Below are positions 1 to 9,923 of a stretch of DNA of 64,000 nt, one piece after another. The notes below the pieces were generated by a model. That model was not told the origin of the DNA and searched no databases. It worked only from the letters and a program-made list of their open reading frames with translations. Position numbers and translations under genes: made by a program. The stretch lies in the NCBI GenBank assembly GCA_039519185.1, contig CM076854.1, forward strand, positions 152,295,402 through 152,359,401, written 5' to 3'. Numbering within the stretch: position 1 is the stretch's first letter; each line of letters begins with the position of its first letter. Source of the stretch: Astragalus membranaceus. Taxonomy: Eukaryota > Streptophyta > Magnoliopsida > Fabales > Fabaceae.

Positions 1-344
1 TATTTAATTCACTTTATAATTTCAATTGCATTAAATATGAAATTAAACATAAAACTGCTTACAGACATATTACTATTAATATAATTAAAACTCATTTGAA
101 TTTTACATTGATGCGAATTAATTCTTAGGTTACAAAACATTAAATACATTAAATATCACTTTTATGGTTTCAATTGTATAAAATAATTTCACTTGTAAAT
201 ATTGTATTTACCATCAAAAGTAAACTCTCTTACATATTGTAAAATAGAGTGGATAGGTATTTTTCAGTACGAAGTATCGGGAGTAGGGAAATGGAGAGAT
301 AGAAAGTGGAGCGTAACGAGTTTGAACTTGCTCACGACATCCAA

Positions 345-535
345 ATAATTTACTTGTGTTTTACTAAACTATGTTTTTGGGACAATTAATAGACAATTTA
401 GTCCTTGAAAATGCGGGCTCAAACCTTGCTCTCAGCATCCAAAAAAAACATTTTACTTGTGTGTTTACTACTAGACTAGCTATGCTCTCAGAACAATTAA
501 TAGGCGGTATTTAGTCCTTGGAAGTGTAGTTTAGT
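345..535. repeat. Degenerate tandem duplication of about 105 bp
   Basis: Two diverged copies lie head to tail. Both contain a TTACTTGTG stretch, then ACAATTAATAG, then TTTAGTCCTTG. The copies differ by substitutions and short indels, so the duplication is old. No reading frame runs through it. The rest of 1..639 is AT-rich with no gene visible. Confidence 0.4.
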
Positions 536-639
536 GACAACTTAAGTTTATATAAGATTAATTATAACGCAAACTAGGCGTTTGAAAAAATATAGTGAAG
601 AGGAACGCTAGATTTGCATTGAAAATTGTGTTTCTCTAA

Positions 640-1558
640 GACTATGTACAATGGGGGTGTTTAATTGGTTATTAAACAGTTGAAGTGATACAATGGTGTT
701 GTTGAAAGAGCTGTTGAAAATTATGTGGATTCACAGGAGTTGAAAAAATTCAACCCGTTGAAAGGAGATGTGGTGGGGTCCGCGCGGTTGAGTGGGTGTT
801 GTGGTGGTGAGTTGTGATTGGTGGAAGGGGTGGTGGTGAGATGCATGAAGGTGTTCAGCGCGTGGAGTTTAAGAAAGGAAGAGAGAGAAATAATGTGGGA
901 GCTTCTGATTGGCTATTCAGATTTTTGAGATTTTTATCTCATCTTATCTATTTGGGGTCAATTATTTTATAGTAAATCAATTTATTTATTTATTTATTTT
1001 CACCAAAATTCATCATTTTTTTTCTCTATAAATAGAGACTTGGTTCATTTGATTTGGACACAGAAAAAAATTCGACATTTTTCCTCTAATTACATCACGA
1101 ATTGCAAGCAGATCTAGTCAAACACATATGGGCAAAGTTCGGAATGTTTCGTGATTAAATAGTTTGTTTGTGAGTTGAGTCTATTATACTAATTAAGTTA
1201 TGTGTGTGTGCTTATTGTATTGCATTTTAAGTTTTTTGAAAAATAAAATTAAAATAAATTATTAAATTAGAAAAAAATTAAAATAAATTATTTAACTCTT
1301 AATTATTTTAAATTAATTTCAATCGATAATTATTATTAAATATAATCACAAAAACAAAAACATAAAAGAAAATAAGAATATGAAATAAAAGTGGTGGGGT
1401 AGGGTGTTGAATTTTATTAAACAAAACCATTGTAGTGAGTAAAAGTTGAATGGGTGTTGAATTATTAGGTGGAAGAGAGAGAAGATGATGTGGAGTGTTA
1501 AAAAGTGAAAAAGAAGGGTGTTGAAACTTAGAGGGTGTTGAAACCATTGTAAATAGTC
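640..1558 (+). mobile_element. Internally deleted PIF/Harbinger element (MITE precursor)
   Basis: The element starts with the inverted repeat GACTATGTACAATGG and ends with the complement of GACTATTTACAATGG, flanked by the 3-bp duplication TAA (637..639 and 1559..1561). Its left half matches the ORF2-side end of the larger element at 18183..21491, including the TATAAATAG promoter. From about 1090 it matches the last codons of that element's transposase and the 3' end beyond. The two halves meet near 1088, so roughly 2.3 kb has been lost. It has no coding capacity and could move only with transposase supplied in trans. It lies in inverted orientation relative to the larger copy. Confidence 0.9.
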
Positions 1559-1561
1559 TAA

Positions 1562-2142
1562 GTCTTTGGTGGTTTTAATTTAAACCAAACACATTGATAA
1601 ATTTTAAAATCAGAGCTATTAATGCTCCTTTAACGAGAATCTTTTTCATTTTAGAGTAAACTAGTATGTAACCCGTGCGATGTACGGGAAGCATTTTCGT
1701 GAAAGATGTTAAATTTAAATAATTTTGTGAAGAAAAACAATATAATTATTGAATAAAATAAGTAAAGAAAACTGCACCTAGTTTGGTAATGTTTGATGAC
1801 AACGAATCATTTTATTTGATTTTAATTTATTATATATATAATTAATATTTATGAAGAATAAAGATAAGTTACGATTATTGTCAAAAAAAAGAAGATAAGT
1901 TCCTATTAGTGCATAGTAATAACTTAAGAGCGAAGGAAAAAATAACTTAAGTTATCTATTTGAAAAATCAATTGAAATCGAATATTTTGGTAGACAATAA
2001 AAATAATTAAAATTGAATTTATATTTGGATTGGAAAATAAATAAATTTAATTTACATTGTCATGTAGTACACTAATAATTTGATATAGATAAAAAGTGAA
2101 AAGTATTCCAACTTTTGTTAATAATACATTATGATGAAAATA

Positions 2143-2182
<40 letters not shown>

Positions 2183-2284
2183 ATTGTCAAAACAAATCAA
2201 ATTAATATGATATATTTATGTTGACACTACTAAACACGGTAAAGAGATTTTTATAATGTTTTTTATCAAAAAAAGAAAGATATC
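1562..2284. other. AT-rich intergenic DNA, no gene seen
   Basis: Between the Harbinger derivative and the Copia element. It holds a (TA)n microsatellite at 2146..2179 and a short ACCCGTGCGATGTACGGG motif near 1672 of a type often seen in plant repeats. No open frame with recognisable content. Confidence 0.6.
2146..2179. repeat. (TA)n microsatellite
   Basis: About 17 uninterrupted TA units. Similar tracts occur at 9886..9920 and 22895..22955. Confidence 0.9.
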
Positions 2285-2289
2285 AGTAA

Positions 2290-3575
2290 TGTTAAATTTT
2301 GCAATTTTTTACACTGCAGGTTGTATTATCAAGATACAGGGGTGCAGTTATTAAAAAGCCCAGCCCAATAGCTGGTGGATGGGTAAAACCCGTGCGGAAC
2401 CCAGCGGGTTGGAACTGTTGCAATGCGCGGATCCCACTTAAGTCACAAACCGGGTCGGTAGCTGGATCACTATAAAAGCTTGGTTCTCAGAAACCCTAGC
2501 TCATAACCATCAAGAAATTCTCTCTCTCTTCTTGAAGCTCTCCTCTGCACTTCGTCTTCTCCACGAAGATCCTTCTGATCTCACCCTTGCTGAAGCTTCT
2601 CTAGCTTCAGTTGTTCACAAGAAATGGAACTATGAGCCTGCGCAACAAAACCTTTCTGTTTGAAACACAGTTTGAAGATTTCTCAGAAACCCTAGTTTCT
2701 GAGTTTCTTCTCTGATGGCTTTCCTCTTGCCTGGGTTTTGGACCGGACAGACACAATAGGGTAAAACTCTTAATCTTTTCTTGAAATCCTTTCTTTAACT
2801 GTTTGTTGTAGCGAAACCCTAATTTCTGTATTCTGACTTTTCTGTTCTGGTTGTTCCTGGCTTTGATCTTGCAGGATCTTCACGTTACAGCAACGAATCT
2901 GCTCACCAGAGGTAGTTTTTCACAAACCCTAGTCTTTTCTTTGTTTCAGTTTACTGTTTTGTGATGAACACAAGACCTAGTGTACTGATACTGTTTCTAT
3001 TCCTGAAATGTGTTTTACATGTGCTGGATCTTCAACACCTTGAAGATCATCAACAGTTTGGTTCTCACACTGAGAAACAAAGGTAATTTCTCACCCTCAC
3101 TCTATCTTGATTTCTTTTGAATTTGTTCAGTCACTGAACAATTTACTAACACACTTTGCTCTTTTCTTTGTATGTGAGACTGAGATCAGCCACTTGCTGA
3201 AGGAGAATGGCTCACACACACAGAGCAGAAGATGAGCTTGCAGAGAAGAAGAATAGAAGACACACAGGGTATATGACTGAAAAAATGTAAAACTTTTATT
3301 TCATAGGATTGTAATACTGAGAGTTTTTCTATATTGAATGATAGACTGTGGTTCTGTATTTATATACACAGAGACTTAACTTATCTGTTAGACCCTTGGT
3401 TGTTATTAAACAACCAACTTTAGTTTGTTATATTTAACAAACTGTTTTAGTTAGTTATCAACCAACTTAACAGTTCATAACAAACTGTAACAGATTTGTT
3501 AACAGTTTTATTTTTTTGAAATAAAACTGTATAGGTTTTTTAATTAATAGGTGAAATTGATTACCAATTCCAATA
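2290..3575 (-). repeat. 3' LTR of the Copia element
   Basis: Identical to 7770..9055 except at one base. On the plus strand, antisense to the element, it reads like a gene leader: TATAAAAG at 2471..2478, a CT-rich stretch after it, and four AAACCCTA telo-box-like motifs (three followed by G). On the minus strand a separate TATATAAAT lies at 3358..3366. Confidence 0.95.
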
Positions 3576-3584
3576 CCCTACCTT
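3576..3584 (-). other. Polypurine tract of the Copia element
   Basis: Reads AAGGTAGGG on the minus strand, directly before the 3' LTR, where plus-strand DNA synthesis is primed in LTR elements. Confidence 0.6.
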
Positions 3585-3759
3585 AATCAAAGAACCTATT
3601 AGGATTAACAGCCCTACCTTAAACTAAACTATATCTAAACTAAGAAACCAGACAGTAGGCAACAAAAGGACACAGGACAACCCCCTGGTAGGTGATCTTA
3701 GTTAATTGGTCTAGGACAAGCCCCTAGACAGTGACTTAGGTTATTTCCTTCTTAGAGAC

Positions 3760-3923
3760 TTAGAAGGAAACAACATTGAGTTGCCTTCTTAGTTTAGAGA
3801 ACACTTCTCCCTTTAGGGCTTTTGTAAAGATGTCAGCAACCTGGTCCTTTGTAGAGCAGAAATCTAGTACCAAGCAGCCTTTAGCAACCTGTTCCCTTAG
3901 GTAGTGGAACTTAGTTTCAATGT
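3760..3923 (-). pseudogene. Out-of-frame remnant of Copia RNase H C-terminus
   Basis: Just past the stop of the gag-pol frame, another minus-strand frame encodes the usual last part of Copia RNase H: KFHYLREQVAKG followed by DQVADIFTKAL, ending in a natural-looking TAA at 3760..3762. The catalytic middle of the domain, about 100 to 130 residues by family comparison, is missing between the reverse transcriptase tail and this remnant. The junction lies near 3921 and also shifts the frame. Confidence 0.8.
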
Positions 3924-6900
3924 GTTTAGTCCTTTTACATACCTTAGGATACGCTTGGCAGCATTCAGATGAATCTGCATTGGGCAGTTCATGAATCTGC
4001 TAGCAATCCCAGTGGCATACAAAATATCAGGTCTGCTGTGACACAGGTATCTCAGGGACCTAATAATTTGCCTAAAGTAGGTAGCATCCACTTTAGTGCC
4101 CTCTTCTTCCTTTTGAGTCAGGTTTCCTTCAGCTGGATTAATTGCAGAATTGCAATTTTCCAGCTCAAACCTTTTCAGAATTTCTTTTGCATATTTTTGT
4201 TGATGCAAAATAATTCCTTCTTTGACCCTTAGAAATTCTAACCCTAGGAAGTAGGTTAGTTTTCCAAGGTCAGTCATCTCAAATTCATCCTTCATAGACT
4301 GTTTGAACTTAACAATTTCTTTAGGACAGCTACCAGTCACAAGTAAGTCGTCCACATATAAGCATACAATCAGCAAGTATGAGTTTATGTCACCTTTGAC
4401 ATAAACTCCATATTCAGTAGTGCATCTAGAGAAGCCCTTTTGAACAAAGAAAGCATCAATCCTTTTGTTCCAGGCCCTAGGTGCCTGTTTAAGACCATAC
4501 AAGGCCTTATGCAGGTATAGAACATGATCTTCCTTTCCTTTTTCAATAAAACCAGGAGGTTGGTTTAAGTAAACAACTTCCTCCAAGGTTCCATTTAGGA
4601 AAGCAGATTTAACATCCATATGATACATGTTCCAGCCCTTACTACAGGCTAGTGCAGTCACTAGTCTTATAGTCTCATGCCTTGCAACTGGGGCAAAAAC
4701 TTCAGTGAAGTCAATTCCCTGTTTCTGTTGGAAACCTCTTGCCACTAATCTAGCCTTGTACTTAACTACATTACCCTTAGGATCAAGCTTTAGTTTAAAT
4801 ACCCATTTAACACTAATAGCTCTCTTTCCTTTAGGTAACTTAGTCAAGGTCCAAGTTCCATTTTTCTCAATAGAGGCAAGTTCCTCTTCCATAGCTTTCT
4901 TCCAATCTTTAGACTTTAAGGCTTGCTCATAGTCTAAAGGTTCCATATCTGCCACCATTGCAAAATGGATCAAGTCACCATCATTAGTAACCTGATTGTC
5001 CATAGCCATATCAAAATCCAGCATCCTCCTAGGTGTTCTCCTCTCTCTTTGAGGCCTAAAAGGAGCCTGTGCAGCTTGCTCAGGTTCCTGTTCAGCCTCC
5101 CCATTTACCTCTTCATGTGAACCTTGGTCCTCATTAGGTAAAATAGGGTCATCATTAGGTTGAACAGAACCTTCCTCATCAGAACTTATATCATTAGGAT
5201 CTGGTTCAGTGTTAAAGACCTCATCAATGAATGTAGAGTCCACTGAACCAACTTGTTCAGCTTTATCCCAATCCCACTGCTTGTCCTCAATCACCACCAC
5301 ATCCCTGGATACCTCAGTTTTATTAGTACTAGGATCTAGTAACCTATAACCCCCTGTAGGATGGTATCCCACAAGGATTAGAGGCTTACTCTTATCCTCA
5401 AGCTTAGTTCTCTTACTATCAGGTATGTGGCTGTATGCTATAGAGCCAAATACCTTCAAGTGAGAAACAGATGGTATTTCACCACTCCATACAGTTTCAG
5501 GCACCTTTGCCTCCAAACCTCTTGTAGGACACCTATTCAAGATATAGACAGCAGTTACTACTGCTTCTGCCCATAGCTGTTTAGGTAGTCCCTTTGTTTT
5601 TGTCATACTTCTGGCCATCTCTAGGATGGTCCTATTCCTTCTTTCAGCTACCCCATTGTGTTGGGGGGTATAAGGTGGAGTCACCTCATGAACAATACCA
5701 CTGGTGGTGCAGTATTCTTCAAATTCTTTTGAAGTATACTCACCACCACCATCAGTCCTTAGTACTTTCAGCCTTTTACCACTTTGAGTCTCAACCATGG
5801 CCTTAAACTTCTTAAACACACTGAAAGTATCACTTTTGGCCTTAAGTAGATATACCCAAATCTTCTTTGAGTATTCATCTACAAAAGTAGCAAAATATTT
5901 GTTTCCTCCCATAGACATAGTGTCCATAGGGCCACACAGATCAGAGTATACTACCTCTAGTAGATCCTTAGACCTGTGTTCAGTGTGTTTACTAAATTTC
6001 TTCCTTGGTTGTTTGCTTACTAGGCATGTTGTACACTTGTCTTTAGTGTCAACAACCTTAGGTAACCCTTTAACCAGTTGGTTCTTACTTAGGTTGTCTA
6101 AGGCTTTAAAATGTAGGTGGCCATATCTGTTATGCCATAGCTTAGTGTCACTGTCTGCAGTAGCACTTAAACAAAGTGCATCAGTTTTACCTATGCTGGC
6201 CTTAAAAGTCCTATTACTTGCTAGTTGGGTAGTTAAAATTAGGTGATCATTCTTATCAAACAATTTCAACTTAGCATTTTTCATAAGGACTGAAAAACCT
6301 TTTTCAACAAGCTGTCCTAGGCTTATTAGATTACAACTAATTTCAGGCACATACAGCACATCATAGACTATAACTTTTTTCCCATCAACCCTTGTTAATT
6401 CTAGGTTTCCCTTACCTTTAGAAACTATAGTTTTTCCATCAGCACATTTAATAGAAGTTCTAACTGTGGGGTCAAAGTTAATAAGCCAACTTTTATTACT
6501 AGTCATATGATTAGAACATGCTGAGTCTAAGTACCAGATTTCAGTGACAGTTTTACCATCATTTCCAGTTACTACTAAAACAACATATTCTTTAGCCTTT
6601 TTCAAATTAGTTTTAATCTTCCTATGTTCAGCTAATTTAGTTTCCTTACACAGCATACTATAGGCAACTTTATCTGATTCATCTGAGTCAGATTCAGATT
6701 CTTCCTTAGCCACATTTGCTTCAGAAGCTGAACCTTTAGGATTTGAACCTTTTCTGGTGGGACATTCAGTGGCATAATGCCCCATTTTGTCACACCTGTA
6801 ACACTGAACCTTAGACTTATCCTTTTTCTTAGGTGCAGAGTTACTTTCAGATGATTCAGATTTAGACTTAGGTTTAGGCTTACCTGCCTTTCCCTTAGAT

Positions 6901-7604
6901 CCCTTGGTCTGTTTGTTGTTACCTCCTTTTTTGCCTTTCTTGTGTTTGGACTTAGCTGCATACATGGCTTGATCCTCCTCTTCAGAGTCTTCATTAAGGA
7001 TCTCCATTCTGATTTCCTTGGCCTCTAGCTTGCCCTGAAGTTCTTCTAACTTCAGGTCTTCACTTTTGGTAGTTTCCTCAATAGTGTTAGTTACCACATA
7101 CCATTTTTTAGGCATTGACCTTAGTATATTCTTGCATAGGGCAGTTTCTTCAAGCTTTTCTCCTTGAAGGGCCATTTCATTTTTGATCTTCTTCACTCTG
7201 TTGAAGAAATCAGTAACTTTTTCTTCCTTTTTCATCTTAAGGCTTTCATACTGAGCTCTCAAAGCTTGAAGTTTTTCTTCCTTAATTGGAGCATTGCCAG
7301 TATAGTAAGCTGCTAGGGCATCCCAAGCAGCCTTAGATGATTCACAGCCCCTTACCCTTTCAAAGTCAGCCTCTCCACAGGCTCTATGAATGAGAGACAG
7401 ACCCTTGAAGTCTTTTATCTCATTCTCCAGATATTCTTTTCTTTGAGCAGCATTTTCATTACCTGTTAGAGGTGTAAGGCCATGTCTTACCACATGCAGA
7501 CATCCTTGAGCACCAAGAACAGGTCTCATTTGTATAGACCAAGTCTCATAGTCTTTCCCATTGAGTTTGGGAACATAGCTGTCTTGTCCTCCTGTATTAG
7601 CCAT
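3897..7604 (-). CDS. Copia gag-pol polyprotein lacking RNase H
   Basis: About 1235 aa from the first ATG (codon 7602..7604); the frame is open slightly upstream. Domains in order: a UBN2-type gag, a Lys/Ser-rich linker, a CX2CX4HX4C zinc knuckle (about residues 268-281), an aspartic protease with DSACSNHM (D about 360), a pre-integrase zinc region with CTTC, the integrase core with catalytic D about 555, D about 618 and E about 654, then a reverse transcriptase with MDVKSAFLNG and YVDD (about 1083-1086). The product would make capsid and copy and insert the element. The frame stops 18 codons into a shifted reading after RYVKG, where the RNase H domain should begin, so the protein is shorter than intact Copia polyproteins. 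No other stop or frameshift is visible. The missing nuclease may be supplied in trans. Confidence 0.93.
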   Translation of the reverse strand: MANTGGQDSYVPKLNGKDYETWSIQMRPVLGAQGCLHVVRHGLTPLTGNENAAQRKEYLENEIKDFKGLSLIHRACGEADFERVRGCESSKAAWDALAAYYTGNAPIKEEKLQALRAQYESLKMKKEEKVTDFFNRVKKIKNEMALQGEKLEETALCKNILRSMPKKWYVVTNTIEETTKSEDLKLEELQGKLEAKEIRMEILNEDSEEEDQAMYAAKSKHKKGKKGGNNKQTKGSKGKAGKPKPKSKSESSESNSAPKKKDKSKVQCYRCDKMGHYATECPTRKGSNPKGSASEANVAKEESESDSDESDKVAYSMLCKETKLAEHRKIKTNLKKAKEYVVLVVTGNDGKTVTEIWYLDSACSNHMTSNKSWLINFDPTVRTSIKCADGKTIVSKGKGNLELTRVDGKKVIVYDVLYVPEISCNLISLGQLVEKGFSVLMKNAKLKLFDKNDHLILTTQLASNRTFKASIGKTDALCLSATADSDTKLWHNRYGHLHFKALDNLSKNQLVKGLPKVVDTKDKCTTCLVSKQPRKKFSKHTEHRSKDLLEVVYSDLCGPMDTMSMGGNKYFATFVDEYSKKIWVYLLKAKSDTFSVFKKFKAMVETQSGKRLKVLRTDGGGEYTSKEFEEYCTTSGIVHEVTPPYTPQHNGVAERRNRTILEMARSMTKTKGLPKQLWAEAVVTAVYILNRCPTRGLEAKVPETVWSGEIPSVSHLKVFGSIAYSHIPDSKRTKLEDKSKPLILVGYHPTGGYRLLDPSTNKTEVSRDVVVIEDKQWDWDKAEQVGSVDSTFIDEVFNTEPDPNDISSDEEGSVQPNDDPILPNEDQGSHEEVNGEAEQEPEQAAQAPFRPQRERRTPRRMLDFDMAMDNQVTNDGDLIHFAMVADMEPLDYEQALKSKDWKKAMEEELASIEKNGTWTLTKLPKGKRAISVKWVFKLKLDPKGNVVKYKARLVARGFQQKQGIDFTEVFAPVARHETIRLVTALACSKGWNMYHMDVKSAFLNGTLEEVVYLNQPPGFIEKGKEDHVLYLHKALYGLKQAPRAWNKRIDAFFVQKGFSRCTTEYGVYVKGDINSYLLIVCLYVDDLLVTGSCPKEIVKFKQSMKDEFEMTDLGKLTYFLGLEFLRVKEGIILHQQKYAKEILKRFELENCNSAINPAEGNLTQKEEEGTKVDATYFRQIIRSLRYLCHSRPDILYATGIASRFMNCPMQIHLNAAKRILRYVKGLNTLKLSSTT

Positions 7605-7754
7605 CCTGAAATACACTTAGAACACAACCTGAAAGATTAGTAACCACACACTTACACAATTTCTCACGGTGTAAGTGTCTTAGACAGAAAGTATTAAAGA
7701 ACAATGTAAAGAAAACAGTAGTGTAGAGTAGATTTTTGCCCTGGATCGTTTATT

Positions 7755-7769
7755 GCTCTGAATATACCA
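7755..7769 (-). other. Primer binding site of the Copia element (variant Met-tRNA type)
   Basis: Immediately beside the 5' LTR the minus strand reads TGGTATATTCAGAGC. The common plant Copia primer site, matching initiator Met-tRNA, is TGGTATCAGAGC; here three extra bases split the match. It may use another tRNA or a looped pairing. Confidence 0.55.
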
Positions 7770-7950
7770 TGTTAAATTTTGCAATTTTTTACACTGCAGG
7801 TTGTATTATCAAGATACAGGGGTGCAGTTATTAAAAAGCCCAGCCCAATAGCTGGTGGATGGGTAAAACCCGTGCGGAACCCAGCGGGTTGGAACTGTTG
7901 CAATGCGCGGATCCCACTTGAGTCACAAACCGGGTCGGTAGCTGGATCAC

Positions 7951-7958
7951 TATAAAAG
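7951..7958 (+). promoter_or_regulatory. Putative outward or antisense TATA box in the Copia LTR
   Basis: TATAAAAG followed about 35 bases later by a CT-rich leader and AAACCCTAG motifs. The same box in the other LTR (2471..2478) would drive transcription antisense to gag-pol. Confidence 0.4.
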
Positions 7959-8837
7959 CTTGGTTCTCAGAAACCCTAGCTCATAACCATCAAGAAATTC
8001 TCTCTCTCTTCTTGAAGCTCTCCTCTGCACTTCGTCTTCTCCACGAAGATCCTTCTGATCTCACCCTTGCTGAAGCTTCTCTAGCTTCAGTTGTTCACAA
8101 GAAATGGAACTATGAGCCTGCGCAACAAAACCTTTCTGTTTGAAACACAGTTTGAAGATTTCTCAGAAACCCTAGTTTCTGAGTTTCTTCTCTGATGGCT
8201 TTCCTCTTGCCTGGGTTTTGGACCGGACAGACACAATAGGGTAAAACTCTTAATCTTTTCTTGAAATCCTTTCTTTAACTGTTTGTTGTAGCGAAACCCT
8301 AATTTCTGTATTCTGACTTTTCTGTTCTGGTTGTTCCTGGCTTTGATCTTGCAGGATCTTCACGTTACAGCAACGAATCTGCTCACCAGAGGTAGTTTTT
8401 CACAAACCCTAGTCTTTTCTTTGTTTCAGTTTACTGTTTTGTGATGAACACAAGACCTAGTGTACTGATACTGTTTCTATTCCTGAAATGTGTTTTACAT
8501 GTGCTGGATCTTCAACACCTTGAAGATCATCAACAGTTTGGTTCTCACACTGAGAAACAAAGGTAATTTCTCACCCTCACTCTATCTTGATTTCTTTTGA
8601 ATTTGTTCAGTCACTGAACAATTTACTAACACACTTTGCTCTTTTCTTTGTATGTGAGACTGAGATCAGCCACTTGCTGAAGGAGAATGGCTCACACACA
8701 CAGAGCAGAAGATGAGCTTGCAGAGAAGAAGAATAGAAGACACACAGGGTATATGACTGAAAAAATGTAAAACTTTTATTTCATAGGATTGTAATACTGA
8801 GAGTTTTTCTATATTGAATGATAGACTGTGGTTCTGT

Positions 8838-8846
8838 ATTTATATA
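8838..8846 (-). promoter_or_regulatory. Putative TATA box for Copia genomic RNA
   Basis: TATATAAAT on the minus strand inside the 5' LTR, the only good TATA match in the sense direction near the expected U3/R border. Confidence 0.5.
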
Positions 8847-9060
8847 CACAGAGACTTAACTTATCTGTTAGACCCTTGGTTGTTATTAAACAACCAACTT
8901 TAGTTTGTTATATTTAACAAACTGTTTTAGTTAGTTATCAACCAACTTAACAGTTCATAACAAACTGTAACAGATTTGTTAACAGTTTTATTTTTTTGAA
9001 ATAAAACTGTATAGGTTTTTTAATTAATAGGTGAAATTGATTACCAATTCCAATAAGTAA

Positions 9061-9882
9061 GGGGTCTAGATTTCATAGGTGAAATTATTTTGACATTTTG
9101 TTTTAAATAAAAGAGAAATACTAAAGGAAAAATTAAAGAGCCTTAGTGTTTCTATTTTGGTGCAGGCGTGGAAAAAAAGACACAACCGTTGGTGCTACAG
9201 GCTACACGGGAGAGCCAACGATGCACCCCACCGCGTGGGGGTGTATGATTTCGCGTCGTTCTACGCTATTATAATTTTTTCTGAACAATATATGTGATAG
9301 TGAAAGTTTTATAAATGTCTAATCTAAAGAAAAAGTTAGTAAATATCTTTTTTTTTTACCAAAAGTAAATATCTTTTATTAATGTCATTAGTTTAAACAG
9401 TATATTTTTAAGCTAACATTAATCCCATTAGTTTAATACTTCTAAGACAAAATATTAATTTAATGATTAATAATATTATCTCAAAATAATAAAGCATTTG
9501 AGCAGTTTTGGTAGCAACATGTCTTTTATCGTAATGAATTCATATCTTTTGATAGGGATTGCAGCCAACTTCCATAAACTTGTCATTGACTTATGATAAA
9601 ACAAATTACTTGTTCAGCAACTTTTAATATTGTTGCCAAATTCTTATATTTCCCCATAATTTATTGATGTTTAAAAAAAACTGCTGCCACATCTCTTTAT
9701 ACTTGTATATACATTATTCAGAAAAGTTATTTGTTTCTATTTTTATACATGTTAAACCAATAGCATATAACAACTTGAGCTATATATAAGAGGAGGACAA
9801 AAGAGAAATTAGATATAATTTTCCACAACTTGAGCTGTTTATTGATGTTTTGTTGTTATCGTTTTTAGCTTTTCTCTTGTAT

Positions 9883-9923
<41 letters not shown>

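Larger units (their letters stand above)
2290..9055 (-). mobile_element. Complete Ty1/Copia LTR retrotransposon, very recent insertion
   Basis: The 6766-bp element is bounded by two 1286-bp direct repeats (2290..3575 and 7770..9055) and a perfect 5-bp target duplication AGTAA (2285..2289 and 9056..9060). The coding strand is minus, so the right LTR is the 5' LTR. Read in element sense, each LTR begins TATTGG and ends TTTAACA, that is TA...CA rather than the usual TG...CA. By eye the LTRs differ only at 2440 (A) versus 7920 (G). A primer site abuts the 5' LTR and a purine tract abuts the 3' LTR. One long gag-pol frame fills the interior, but the RNase H domain is largely deleted. The order integrase before reverse transcriptase makes it Copia. 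Confidence 0.95.
7770..9055 (-). repeat. 5' LTR of the Copia element
   Basis: Promoter LTR for gag-pol. The minus strand has TATATAAATAC at about 8836..8846, which would start the genomic RNA some 30 bases further on. The plus strand has TATAAAAG at 7951..7958, pointing away from the coding region toward 9056. Confidence 0.95.

Noticed and set aside
1308..1547. 79-codon frame on the minus strand
   Set aside because: Lies inside the Harbinger derivative's non-coding end; the same DNA recurs at the end of the large copy without conservation as protein.
5797..6246. Open frame of 149 codons on the plus strand
   Set aside because: Antisense of Copia integrase; the translation has no domain and the minus strand gene is certain.
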